A stretch of 64,000 nucleotides of DNA from Paenibacillus pectinilyticus. GTDB lineage: Bacteria; Bacillota; Bacilli; Paenibacillales; NBRC-103111. Shown in pieces: positions 43,868-52,976 of the stretch. The notes under the pieces were generated by a model. The model ran no database searches. It saw only the letters and a program-made list of their open reading frames with translations, and was not told the DNA's origin. The translations under genes and the position numbers were made by a program. Position 1 is the first letter of the stretch; the number at the start of each line of letters is the position of its first letter. The stretch covers positions 62,001-126,000 of the forward strand of contig NZ_LYPC01000009.1 in the NCBI RefSeq assembly GCF_001700435.1, written 5' to 3'.

Positions 43868-45697
43868 ATGTGTGGCATTGTAGGATATATCGGAAGGCGA
43901 GATGTGCAGCCCATTCTGCTGAACGGATTAAGCAAGCTGGAGTATAGAGGATATGATTCCGCGGGGATTGCGGTATTGGTGCAGGATCAGCTCAAGATTA
44001 GCAAGGCGGAAGGACGTCTGGTCAACTTAGCGGATCAGCTGGATAAGGAGCCGTTGAAAGGATCGGTTGGCATCGGTCATACACGCTGGGCTACTCACGG
44101 CAGACCGTCGGATGCTAACTCCCATCCACATACAGATATGTCGGGTAAATTCACTGTCGTGCATAACGGCATCGTGGAAAACTATATGGAGCTAAACAAA
44201 GAGTTGGAGCAAAAGGGTGTCACCTTTGCATCCGAGACCGACACCGAGGTCATTGCCCACTTACTTGCTGAGCATTACGAAGGCGACCTCTTTACCGCGA
44301 TGCTCGCGGTCATTCAGAGACTGCAAGGGGCTTACTCCCTTGGTGTCATGACGGAGTATGAGCCGGATAAGCTTATCGCGGTCAGACAATCAAGTCCGCT
44401 TGTGATTGGTGCGGGTCAGGGAGAATACTTCATTGCTTCAGACATCTCCGCTCTTCTTGAATATACCCGTGAGGTATGTATTTTGGAGGATGGCGATTTG
44501 GCCGTCATTACACAGGAGGGTATCTCCATCTCGAAGGTCGAGACAGGGGAACCGGCGGCGTGTAAGCTGCAGCATATTGATTGGCGTGCAGATCAGGTGG
44601 AGAAGGGACTGTTTGAGCACTTCATGCTGAAGGAAATTCACGAGCAGCCGTTAACACTGCGTAATACGATGCTCGGGCGCATCAATGACCAGGACAAGGT
44701 GATTTTCCCGGAATTGGTGCACGCAGCAGGCATGTTCCTACAGGTGGATAAAATCTTTATCGTGGCTTGCGGCACCGCCTATCATGCCGGACTTGTCGGC
44801 AGTACGGTCCTTGAGAAGCTAACGCGGATCCCGGTGCAGTGCGATATCGCATCGGAATTCAGATATCGGGATCCGATCATCACGGACCGTACGCTCGTCA
44901 TCGTCGTGAGCCAATCTGGGGAAACGGCGGATACGCTCGCTGCCCTGCAAGAGAGCAGAAGGCAAGGCGCGAAAGTGTTAGCTATTACGAATGTGCCAAC
45001 CAGTTCAGTTGCACGAGATGCGGACTATGTCATCGCAACGAAGGCCGGCCCGGAAATTGCCGTAGCCTCGACCAAAGCGTATACCGCTCAGCTGCTCGCC
45101 TTCTATTTGTTCAGCATTTACTTGGCACAGGAAAGAAAGACGCTGTCTACCGAATTTCATGCGGAGCTGATCAAAGGCTTGAAGGCACTTCCCGTTCAGG
45201 TGGAGAAGGTGCTGGAAAACGCCAACGACGTGAAGCTGTATGCCGAATCGATCAAAGATGCGGACAGCCTATTTTTTATCGGAAGAGGGTTGGACTACGC
45301 TGTTGCACTTGAGGGCTCTCTCAAATTGAAGGAAATCTCTTATATCCACTCGGAGGCTTATGCAGCCGGTGAGCTAAAGCATGGCACATTGGCGCTGATC
45401 GAGAAGGATACGCCGGTGATTGCCCTGGCTACACATATGGATCTATACGAAAAAACAGTTAGCAATATTAAAGAAGTTAAGGCCCGTGGCGCACATGTCA
45501 TGGGGATTACGGTGGAAGGTAATGTCGGGCTGCTGAATAGCGTAGATGAAATCTGCTTCATCCCGCCGTCCCTTCAGCTTTTGGCACCGATATTGGCCGT
45601 CGTGCCGCTGCAGTTAATCTCTTATTACGCCTCCTTGGCCCTGGGGAACGATATTGATAAACCGCGCAACTTGGCCAAAAGCGTGACGGTTGAATAA
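43868..45697 (+). CDS. glmS: Glutamine-fructose-6-phosphate aminotransferase
   Basis: GlmS makes glucosamine-6-phosphate from fructose-6-phosphate and glutamine, the first committed step to UDP-GlcNAc. The full 609-residue enzyme is present: catalytic Cys2 in MCGIVGYIG, glutaminase HTRWATHG and HNGIVEN, then two SIS domains (ACGTAYHAG, VSQSGETADT) and the C-terminal NLAKSVTVE. The 32-base gap upstream is too short for a glmS ribozyme, so this copy is probably not under the usual glucosamine-6-phosphate control and may be a second, cluster-specific copy. Confidence 0.95.
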   Translation: MCGIVGYIGRRDVQPILLNGLSKLEYRGYDSAGIAVLVQDQLKISKAEGRLVNLADQLDKEPLKGSVGIGHTRWATHGRPSDANSHPHTDMSGKFTVVHNGIVENYMELNKELEQKGVTFASETDTEVIAHLLAEHYEGDLFTAMLAVIQRLQGAYSLGVMTEYEPDKLIAVRQSSPLVIGAGQGEYFIASDISALLEYTREVCILEDGDLAVITQEGISISKVETGEPAACKLQHIDWRADQVEKGLFEHFMLKEIHEQPLTLRNTMLGRINDQDKVIFPELVHAAGMFLQVDKIFIVACGTAYHAGLVGSTVLEKLTRIPVQCDIASEFRYRDPIITDRTLVIVVSQSGETADTLAALQESRRQGAKVLAITNVPTSSVARDADYVIATKAGPEIAVASTKAYTAQLLAFYLFSIYLAQERKTLSTEFHAELIKGLKALPVQVEKVLENANDVKLYAESIKDADSLFFIGRGLDYAVALEGSLKLKEISYIHSEAYAAGELKHGTLALIEKDTPVIALATHMDLYEKTVSNIKEVKARGAHVMGITVEGNVGLLNSVDEICFIPPSLQLLAPILAVVPLQLISYYASLALGNDIDKPRNLAKSVTVE

Positions 45698-45723
45698 CCA
45701 TCCAGAGGGGAGCTGAACCACAC

Positions 45724-46485
45724 ATGGAAGCATTCGCTATTGTGTTAGCTGCAGGGAAAGGCACACGGATGAAATCGGAGCTGCCCAAAGTGCTTCATCC
45801 CGTTGGAGGGGTACCGATGATCGGCCGTTTGGTGGGCAAGCTGGAAGCGATGCCGATCACTCGGATTGTGGCCGTGATCGGGCATCGGGGAGAGCTGGTG
45901 AAGAAGTGCTTGGGAACGCGGGTTACCTATGTCCAGCAGGAGAACCAGCTTGGAACGGCACATGCCGTTCATCAGACGGAACGTCTGCTCAGTAACCGCA
46001 GCGGATCGACCTTGGTGCTTACGGGCGATACGCCCCTCATCAGGCAATCGACCATTGAACGGCTGCTAGCGGACCAGCGTGCACACACAAGTGCTGGCGT
46101 AGTGTTGACCGCGATTGTTCCCGATCCAACCGGCTATGGAAGAATTATCCGAGATTCTGCAAGCGGCGAAGTTGTCGATATCATTGAAGAGAAGGACGCA
46201 ACGCCTGAGCAGAAATCGATTACCGAAATTAACACGGGGATTTTCTGCTTCGATAATGAAAGCTTGTTTCAAGCGCTCCCTGGCATTACCAATGACAATG
46301 CGCAGCAGGAGTACTACTTGACCGATATCGTGAAGGTGATGCGTGAGACCGGTATTTCCGGCGGTCAGAAGCGATTCGAGGCGATGGTTCTCGAGGATCC
46401 GACAGAAGTGATGGGGATTAACACTCCTGAACAGTTGGAGGAGGCGAATCGAGCCTTTTATGAACATATAGGGATTTTTGCTTAA
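45724..46485 (+). CDS. glmU: UDP-GlcNAc pyrophosphorylase: GlmU uridylyltransferase domain only
   Basis: The 253-residue protein matches only the N-terminal nucleotidyltransferase half of GlmU. Conserved parts are VLAAGKGTRMKSELPKVLH, ENQLGTAHA, LTGDTPLI, IVPDPTGYGRI and EINTGIF. The hexapeptide-repeat acetyltransferase half (about 200 residues in standard GlmU) is absent, and the next gene follows after 24 bases with no remnant between. It can turn GlcNAc-1-P into UDP-GlcNAc but needs acetyl transfer from another enzyme, perhaps the main GlmU elsewhere. AGAGGGGAG provides the ribosome site. Confidence 0.9.
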   Translation: MEAFAIVLAAGKGTRMKSELPKVLHPVGGVPMIGRLVGKLEAMPITRIVAVIGHRGELVKKCLGTRVTYVQQENQLGTAHAVHQTERLLSNRSGSTLVLTGDTPLIRQSTIERLLADQRAHTSAGVVLTAIVPDPTGYGRIIRDSASGEVVDIIEEKDATPEQKSITEINTGIFCFDNESLFQALPGITNDNAQQEYYLTDIVKVMRETGISGGQKRFEAMVLEDPTEVMGINTPEQLEEANRAFYEHIGIFA

Positions 46486-46509
46486 AAAGCCATAGGGAGG
46501 AGAGCTGAT

Positions 46510-47868
46510 ATGGGAGCTATTTTCGGTACGGATGGCGTCAGAGGAGTTGCCAACCGCGAGTTAACGCCAGAGTTGGCTTTTGAATTAGGGCTTATTGTTG
46601 GCTTCATGCTGACGCGCAGCGGTGAAGGTCATCGGCCCACCGTCGTTATCGGACGTGATACCCGCATCTCTGGGCATATGCTAGAAGCAGCTTTGGCTGC
46701 CGGGTTGTTATCGGCCGGGGTGGATGCCGTAAGGCTGGGTGTACTACCGACGCCGGGTGTGGCTTATGTTACACGGCACTCGGGCATGGATGCAGGGGTG
46801 ATGATCTCTGCCTCACATAATCCGGTGGAGGATAACGGGATTAAGTTTTTTGGCAGAGATGGCTTCAAAATGCCAGATGCGTGGGAAGCGGAAGTTGAGA
46901 GCAGCCTGCAGGGTGATGAGCATCGGAATTCCCGCCCAACGGGAGCGGGGGTTGGTACCTTGCGTGATGATGCGCAGGGAGCGCTGGACTATGTGAGCTA
47001 CGTGAAGTCAACGGCTACGGTACCTCTGACAGGCTGCATAATTGTGCTCGACTGTGCGAACGGTGCTGCTTCCTTGCTAGCTCCGCAGCTATTTGCTGAA
47101 TTGGGTGCGGAGACGATTCTATTGCATCATCAGCCGGACGGTTTAAATATTAATCAGGATTGCGGCTCAACCCATCCGGAGCATCTGTGTAAGGCAGTGC
47201 TGGAACATGGAGCGCATGCGGGACTTTCGTTCGACGGTGATGCTGACCGGCTGATTGCGGTTGATGAACGAGGCGAGATTTTGGACGGGGATCACATCCT
47301 CTACATCCTGGCCGCTCATCTGGCTAAGCAGGGCCGGCTGAGTCAAAACACGGTCGTTTCTACCGTTATGAGCAACCTTGGCTTTCATCAAGCGCTGCAA
47401 ACCATCGGTGTGAACTCGCTAAAAAGCAAGGTCGGAGACCGGCATGTCATGGAAGCGATGCAAAGTGGCGGGTACAACTTGGGCGGCGAGTCTTCTGGAC
47501 ATATCATTTTGCTGGATCATTCGACGACAGGCGATGGCCTGTTATCGGCTGTTCAACTGCTGCAGGTCATGCTTCAAGAAGGGAAACCTTTGTCCGAGCT
47601 AGTGTCCCCTGTCGTGAAATACCCTCAGCTGATGGTTAATGTACGAGTGATCCATAAGTACAAGCTGGAAGGCAATCGCCGAATCGATGCGGTCATCCGT
47701 CGGGTGGAAAATGAGATGGCCGGCCGCGGCCGTGTACTGGTGCGGCCTTCTGGCACGGAATCACTGGTGCGTGTGATGGCGGAAGGACCGGATGAAAGGG
47801 AGTTGTCCGGCTATGTGGAAGGCATTGTAGAGGTGGTAAAGGAAGAGCTTGAATATAGCATGGTTTAA
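46510..47868 (+). CDS. glmM: Phosphoglucosamine mutase
   Basis: GlmM converts glucosamine-6-phosphate to glucosamine-1-phosphate, between GlmS and GlmU. The 452-residue enzyme has the family start IFGTDGVRGVAN, the phosphoserine loop ISASHNPVEDNGIKF, the metal loop FDGDADR, GGESSGHII in the sugar-binding domain, and VRPSGTESLVRVM near the C-terminus. All key residues look intact. Ribosome site GGGAGGAG. Together with glmS and the short glmU it gives the cluster its own hexosamine supply. Confidence 0.95.
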   Translation: MGAIFGTDGVRGVANRELTPELAFELGLIVGFMLTRSGEGHRPTVVIGRDTRISGHMLEAALAAGLLSAGVDAVRLGVLPTPGVAYVTRHSGMDAGVMISASHNPVEDNGIKFFGRDGFKMPDAWEAEVESSLQGDEHRNSRPTGAGVGTLRDDAQGALDYVSYVKSTATVPLTGCIIVLDCANGAASLLAPQLFAELGAETILLHHQPDGLNINQDCGSTHPEHLCKAVLEHGAHAGLSFDGDADRLIAVDERGEILDGDHILYILAAHLAKQGRLSQNTVVSTVMSNLGFHQALQTIGVNSLKSKVGDRHVMEAMQSGGYNLGGESSGHIILLDHSTTGDGLLSAVQLLQVMLQEGKPLSELVSPVVKYPQLMVNVRVIHKYKLEGNRRIDAVIRRVENEMAGRGRVLVRPSGTESLVRVMAEGPDERELSGYVEGIVEVVKEELEYSMV

Positions 47869-49132
47869 TCCGTTAGTCCCTATGAGGAAGACGATTGTAT
47901 GCTTGGTACTTATTCAAATGTTAACAAGCCTTCCTTTATTTTTCCCAGTGTACTCTCTTATCAATGAGCTTGGGGTTGAGGTCAATGGGGAAAAGATAGC
48001 CTTTATGGATGCCCAGCCGTACATCGATGAACAGACGGGGAGTACGATGGTGCCGGCTAGAGAAATTGCCGAAAAATTGGGTGCAGAAGTGGCATGGAAT
48101 CGTTCCTCGATGCAAGTAACCTTTCGCAGTCAGCACGCAACATCAATATTAACCATAGGTCAAAAAAATGCCTCGGTTGACGGCAAGCAGGTCGAACTAG
48201 ACTCGCCGGCTGTCCTTAAAAAGGACCGAACCATGGTTCCGCTGAGAGCTGTTAGTGAGAGCCTCGGGGCCGATGTCGATTGGGTGGGAGAACGAAATTT
48301 GGTACTAATCACTTCGGCGGACAAAGCGCAAAGGTCCACATGGATCTGGGACAGCAAGCTGATTGAGACAGATGGTGACCGTATCCTCCAGTTTGCGGCG
48401 AGCCAAAAACTGACTGCTATTTATCTGCGTTTTGAAAAGTATCCGAGTCAGGATGTTTACCGGAATTTCATCCGCAGAGCGAGTGGTCAGGGCATCAAGG
48501 TTGAGGCGCTGGCCGGCGAAAGGGATTGGATCTATGAGGAAAACCATATCTATATCCAGCAATGGATGGCTGCGGTTACGCAATATAACACTTCAGTAGA
48601 TGCGCTAGAACGCTTCCAAGGGTTCCATTTTGATATTGAACCTTACACATTGGACAAGTGGAAGGTCAATCAGACCTGGGTGCTGGAACGGTGGATGGAT
48701 ACAATCCGATTCATTGAATCGAGAGTGAAGAGCTCTGATCGCAACATGACGATGGCTTTCGATATTCCCTTTTGGATCAACAGCGTTACCGTTCCGGGAT
48801 CCAGCTATTCCTTTAGCGCTTGGCTGCTGGAGAAGGCAGATAGTGTCGTCATTATGGCTTATCGTAATAAGGCACTCGGCAGCAACGGCATCATTGCCAG
48901 AGCCAAATCCATCATTTTAGAAGCAGCCACGCTGAAGAAACGGGCGGTCATTGCCGTGGATACATTGCCCAGTACGGAAGCCGATTATACGACCTTTTAT
49001 AAGTCGAATGCTTCGCTTATGGAGTCGGAATTAAAACAGGTCAAGGAAAGCCTCTCCCCTTATCCGAGCTATATCGGCATCGCTGTCCATGATTACGTGA
49101 GATGGATCGACCTATTGAACGCTAATCGCTGA
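47849..49132 (+). CDS. Exported protein: copper-amine-oxidase-N-like stalk plus glycosidase-like domain
   Basis: After a signal peptide come two short beta-alpha repeats of the Cu_amine_oxidN1 type (MVPAREIAEKLGAEVAW and MVPLRAVSESLGADVDW, about residues 65-155), which act as wall-associated stalks in many Bacillota proteins. The C-terminal 270 residues look like a TIM barrel, with FHFDIEPYTLDKW as candidate acid region. The TTG at 47849 overlaps glmM and has GGAAG upstream; an ATG at 47882 starts a more typical signal peptide but lacks a ribosome site, so the start is uncertain. It may process or bind the cluster's polymer. Confidence 0.75.
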   Translation: MNIAWFNPLVPMRKTIVCLVLIQMLTSLPLFFPVYSLINELGVEVNGEKIAFMDAQPYIDEQTGSTMVPAREIAEKLGAEVAWNRSSMQVTFRSQHATSILTIGQKNASVDGKQVELDSPAVLKKDRTMVPLRAVSESLGADVDWVGERNLVLITSADKAQRSTWIWDSKLIETDGDRILQFAASQKLTAIYLRFEKYPSQDVYRNFIRRASGQGIKVEALAGERDWIYEENHIYIQQWMAAVTQYNTSVDALERFQGFHFDIEPYTLDKWKVNQTWVLERWMDTIRFIESRVKSSDRNMTMAFDIPFWINSVTVPGSSYSFSAWLLEKADSVVIMAYRNKALGSNGIIARAKSIILEAATLKKRAVIAVDTLPSTEADYTTFYKSNASLMESELKQVKESLSPYPSYIGIAVHDYVRWIDLLNANR

Positions 49133-49167
49133 GTGGGTTCGATGAACAAAAAGGAGGAGGATGCAAA

Positions 49168-50049
49168 ATGAAAAAAGCAGGTTTGGTAATCTCTCTGTTG
49201 GCTGGTGCGGCGATCGGTGTGTCAGGAATGGCTTTTGCTTCGACAGGCGGCCATCAGACGGCGACGGGCACCTTTCAGGAATCGTCTCTACCGGGAGGAG
49301 GCCTTGAGGTTCCTCATAATGATCGGATTCACCTTTCTACCGATAAGCAGTGGATCTCCTCGGAAGGCCACTTGTCGGATCTCATTCGGCTGCAGTGGAC
49401 GAAAGACCGAGCGAAGCCGGCCATCTCTTGGTTGGATGAGACTGGGAAGGACAAGGCGGCTATCGTCGCTCATGCCAAAGCGAATAACCCGGAGCAGCAT
49501 GATCATAATCATATGTCGTTTGAAACCACGATGGCACCTGACGGCAAAAACGCGAATGAGCTGTTTACACGTTTGGAAATTCCGTTCGACCAGGACGTGG
49601 CTGAGATTCGGACGCATTCCTCTAACTTCAATGTGATGGACGGGATTCTAAGAATTGCTGGAACCGGCGGCGTCAATCGTGATCTGACTTGGGCCAAATC
49701 GGACGATGGAAATGTGACAACGCCTCGCTGGTCAATGCGTGCAGATACCTCCGAGGAAACGGGAGGAAATGCCGGCTCCAATCTGCAAATTATCCGTTAT
49801 TCGGATGACGGTAAAGCACTGGACAATCCATTAACGATTAACCGCAGCAGCGGTAATATCGGTATCGGAAACTCAGACGCCAAGACCAAGTTGGACGTCA
49901 GTGATGACAGCATCCGCATCAGAAAATCGATGACGCCAGCCTCTTCTACTGCCCCCGGAGAAGTGGGGGAGATGGCATGGGATGACGGGTATGTCTATGT
50001 TTGTGTGGCACCGAATACATGGAAAAGAACGGCACTCTCTTCGTGGTGA
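49168..50049 (+). CDS. Secreted protein with phage-fibre-like C-terminus
   Basis: A classical signal peptide ends near GMAFA (about residue 24). The 270-residue mature part is rich in beta pattern; it contains a HDHNH stretch near residue 111 and closes with GNIGIGNSDAKTKLDVSDD and a YVCVAPNTWKRTALSSW ending. Such endings are seen in phage tail fibres and in secreted fibre-like proteins. AAAGGAGGAGG precedes the ATG. It is the last gene of the polysaccharide cluster, before a strong terminator, and may be an extracellular matrix protein or polymer binder; this is inference. Confidence 0.7.
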   Translation: MKKAGLVISLLAGAAIGVSGMAFASTGGHQTATGTFQESSLPGGGLEVPHNDRIHLSTDKQWISSEGHLSDLIRLQWTKDRAKPAISWLDETGKDKAAIVAHAKANNPEQHDHNHMSFETTMAPDGKNANELFTRLEIPFDQDVAEIRTHSSNFNVMDGILRIAGTGGVNRDLTWAKSDDGNVTTPRWSMRADTSEETGGNAGSNLQIIRYSDDGKALDNPLTINRSSGNIGIGNSDAKTKLDVSDDSIRIRKSMTPASSTAPGEVGEMAWDDGYVYVCVAPNTWKRTALSSW

Positions 50050-50387
50050 AAGTAACTCCTTATGAGGGAGTCACGTAAGTAGATTTTACTACTTCTAGAG
50101 GAATAGTATTCTTTTTAACCAATAAGTCACTCTAGGATTCACTATTTGGCAAGTACTCACCTAAACGAAGCTGTCTCTAAGGTCTAAGAAGACCTAAGAG
50201 ATAGCTTTGTTTTTTTTGTTTTATAATAGCCAGAAACAAAGGACAAAAGCGGATTCTTATCACAATTTTCAAGGGTCATTAGGTCATTTCTATTATGTAA
50301 TATAAATGAAACTACCTCGGATACCCCCTTAAAATGGAAATAGTTGCAGAAATCTATGAAAGGATCATAGAAAGGTGTGAACCGCTT
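50050..50387. other. Gap between the polysaccharide cluster and the two-component genes
   Basis: It holds the terminator at 50169-50218. A TAATAT-like -10 near 50300 is possible, without a convincing -35. An in-frame extension of the response regulator reaches back to 50334 but has no ribosome site. Confidence 0.4.
50169..50218 (+). terminator. Terminator of the polysaccharide cluster
   Basis: AGCTGTCTCTAAGGTC pairs with GACCTAAGAGATAGCT (near-perfect) around TAAGAA, followed by TTTGTTTTTTTT. Confidence 0.92.
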
Positions 50388-51089
50388 GTGACTTGGAAAG
50401 TGTTGATTGCGGATGATGACCCGAATGTGAGAGAAATCATCCGGCTCTATTTCCGTCAGCAGCTTATCGAATTAATCGAAGCCCCTGACGGCGTCTCGGC
50501 CCTGACCATGTTAGCAGAAGTTAAGCCTGATATCGTGATACTAGATGTGATGATGCCCGGGCTCGACGGGTATGAAACGTGCCGAGAGATTACCAAGCGT
50601 TATGAAGATGTGCCGGTCATTATGCTGACGGCGAAGAACGATGAGTTTGATCGGGTGCTGGGCCTTGAGCTGGGCGCCGACGATTATATGACCAAGCCCT
50701 TCAGTCCGAGGGAGCTGGTGTCGCGGATTAAAGCGATTTTACGCAGAATGCAGAAGGGACAGCCGATTATTGAGTTGGAACCCGTCCAATATGAGTTTGA
50801 TAATTTAATCATACATGTGACCCGCCGAGAGGTGCTTGCGGGGAATATGAAAATTGACATGCGCCCCAAGGAGTTTGAACTGCTTGCCTTTTTTGCGAAA
50901 TCTCCGGGTGATGTGTTTACGAGAGAACAGCTGCTGGAGCAGGTGTGGGGATATGATTTTTTAGGCGATATGAGAACGGTGGACGTTCATATTAAAAAAC
51001 TTCGTGAAAGATTAAGCCCGTGTCATCATGTTTGCATTCATACAGTCTGGGGAGTGGGCTATAAATTTGAGGTAGCTGCATGTTCCTAA
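50388..51089 (+). CDS. OmpR/PhoB-family response regulator
   Basis: The 233-residue regulator has a receiver domain (about 4-118) with acidic pocket IADDDPN, phospho-acceptor Asp in VILDVMMPGLDG, IMLTAK and DDYMTKPFS, and a winged-helix DNA-binding domain (about 135-228) with MRPKEFELLAFFAKSPG and the C-terminal VWGVGYKFE hairpin. The GTG at 50388 has AAAGGTG ten bases upstream. It overlaps the kinase gene by ten bases. The regulon is unknown; position suggests a link to envelope or the polysaccharide cluster. Confidence 0.9.
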   Translation: MTWKVLIADDDPNVREIIRLYFRQQLIELIEAPDGVSALTMLAEVKPDIVILDVMMPGLDGYETCREITKRYEDVPVIMLTAKNDEFDRVLGLELGADDYMTKPFSPRELVSRIKAILRRMQKGQPIIELEPVQYEFDNLIIHVTRREVLAGNMKIDMRPKEFELLAFFAKSPGDVFTREQLLEQVWGYDFLGDMRTVDVHIKKLRERLSPCHHVCIHTVWGVGYKFEVAACS

Positions 51090-52558
51090 ATCCAAATAAA
51101 AGCATTCTCCGCAAAATGTTGACCAGCTCCATCGTTACTGTACTTCTTGGGCTATGTGCGGTGGGACTCGTTATTTCGTTGTTTGCCAAGGATTATATCG
51201 TCAACTCCAAAAGTAATGAGATGATCCGACAAGCGAAGCAGGTAAATCTCGCCATTCAAAATCAGACAGGACCGAGTGATAGACTGAAGGAGCAGCTGCG
51301 CTTTTTCGATGAAGCCTTTGATGCGCGTATTTGGATATTTGACTTAAATGGAAATATCGTTACAACCTCTTCAAAGGATGAGGTGAATGTAGGCAAGGTC
51401 GTCAGCACTAAAGTGGTCAACCAAGTCCTAAAAGGTGAACCCACCATTTGGCATCAATCCGAAGGTTTTAAAGAAGGCATGCTTTCGATTGCGGTCCCAT
51501 GGGGAAAAGACAACGACGTATACGGTGGTATTGTCCTGCATTCGCCGCTTAAAGGGATGAATGAGACGATCGCTCAGCTTAGAGAAACCATCCTTTGGGT
51601 TACCCTGCTCGGTATCTTCTTTTCATTTGGTGTATCCTCCTACTTATCCTGGTCTATTACGAGGCCCATTCAACAGATTGACAAGGCCGCAGCCAAGATT
51701 GCCATCGGTGATTATAGCGAGAGAATTCAAATCGATTCCAAGGATGAGATTGGTGAGCTAGCAACGACCATTAATCACATGGTGGAGCAGCTTGCGCGCG
51801 TTGATCTGGAGAAGAGGCAGCTGAATCAGCTGCGGCATGACTTTTTGGCTAATGTTTCCCATGAGCTGCGAACACCGCTTACGGCGATGCAGGGCTTTTT
51901 GGAGGCGCTTCAGGATGGTTTGATTGAAGAAGGAGCGCGGGACAAATATTACGAGATCATGTATAACGAAACCCTACATATGAACAGGCTAGTCGATGAT
52001 ATTACCGATTTAATGAAGCTGGAAAATAAGGAAATCGATCTTGTCTGGTTGGCGGTCGATGTTCAGGCAATGCTGTCTAAGCTGGCCTTTAAATTTCAAC
52101 CGGAAGCAGAACTCCGCGGGACGTTTATTCACTGCCTTGTGGATGAATTTCCGCCACAGGCTCACGCAGATCCGGATCGGCTAGAACAAATTTTAAACAA
52201 TTTGATTAAAAATGCCGTTAAGTTCACCGAGAACGGAACGATCGAACTGAAGGCGATGGCGGTTCCGTCGGAAGGCTATGTCCTCATCACGGTAACCGAT
52301 ACGGGAATTGGGATATCACCGGATGATCAAGGGCTCATCTGGGAGCGCTTCTTCAAAGTGGAGAGAGGCAGACCCGTGAAGCATAAAGGCTCATCCGGTT
52401 TGGGGCTAGCCATTGTGCGAGAGCTTGTTGAGCTTCACAATGGAAGCATTCGGGTGCGAAGCGAGCTGGGAATTGGAAGCTCCTTTGAGGTTAGAATTCC
52501 GCTGTATGACAGCCGTCCGTATGTGCAGCCGTTGGTGAATTTGGCTGGTGTTGGATAG
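51080..52558 (+). CDS. Sensor histidine kinase (PhoR/ResE-like)
   Basis: The 492-residue membrane kinase has two membrane helices (about 14-36 and 170-192) around an extracytoplasmic sensor of about 130 residues with a double-Cache/PDC-like pattern. A HAMP segment (about 193-245) and a HisKA domain with phospho-accepting His in NVSHELRTPLTAMQGFLEA follow. The HATPase domain has the N box (LNNLIKNAVKF), DTGIGI, and GSSGLGLAI. Its partner is the response regulator upstream, with overlapping reading frames. No PAS domain is seen. The signal is unknown. Confidence 0.92.
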   Translation: MFLNPNKSILRKMLTSSIVTVLLGLCAVGLVISLFAKDYIVNSKSNEMIRQAKQVNLAIQNQTGPSDRLKEQLRFFDEAFDARIWIFDLNGNIVTTSSKDEVNVGKVVSTKVVNQVLKGEPTIWHQSEGFKEGMLSIAVPWGKDNDVYGGIVLHSPLKGMNETIAQLRETILWVTLLGIFFSFGVSSYLSWSITRPIQQIDKAAAKIAIGDYSERIQIDSKDEIGELATTINHMVEQLARVDLEKRQLNQLRHDFLANVSHELRTPLTAMQGFLEALQDGLIEEGARDKYYEIMYNETLHMNRLVDDITDLMKLENKEIDLVWLAVDVQAMLSKLAFKFQPEAELRGTFIHCLVDEFPPQAHADPDRLEQILNNLIKNAVKFTENGTIELKAMAVPSEGYVLITVTDTGIGISPDDQGLIWERFFKVERGRPVKHKGSSGLGLAIVRELVELHNGSIRVRSELGIGSSFEVRIPLYDSRPYVQPLVNLAGVG

Positions 52559-52579
52559 ATCGTATCCACCTATCTATAG

Positions 52580-52628
52580 AAAGACCACAGAGAAGGGAGG
52601 CTCCTTTTCTGAGGTCTTTCTTTTTTTA
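52580..52628 (+). terminator. Terminator of the two-component operon
   Basis: AAAGACCxCAGAGAAGG pairs with CCTTTTCTGxGGTCTTT with small interruptions, followed by CTTTTTTT. Confidence 0.85.
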
Positions 52629-52976
52629 CGCCGATTCTATTCACATCCTCACTGCCTCGTCCCAAGAATATGCCAAAAACTTTAATTCATTATGAGTAGA
52701 ATATCTAATCTTCATATGGTTAAAATGAACAAAGGCTCGATAGCCCACATTCTTTTGACCCCCTTGTATATAGGCGTGACAAAATGGGCTTTCGTATCAT
52801 ATAGTGACTAGTACGTTAAAGAAAGTGATGCTTTCAGAATGAGCCCGACAATATTCGACCGAAAAGGTGGAAATTTAGAGAAAATTACTTTCTTCCACTT
52901 TGCATGAAAGCCACAATCTGTTAGTATATAAAGAAAGACGATAGATTTAGTAAGGATTAAAAGGAGGCACCTTTCC
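52629..52976. other. Upstream region of cysDN with a candidate promoter
   Basis: No gene is seen. TTGCAT at 52900-52905 and TAGTAT at 52922-52927 are separated by 16 bases and may be the promoter. Several GAAAG/CTTTC elements lie upstream (for example 52820-52836), which could bind a regulator of sulfur genes. No known riboswitch fold (S-box or T-box) was recognised. Confidence 0.45.
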
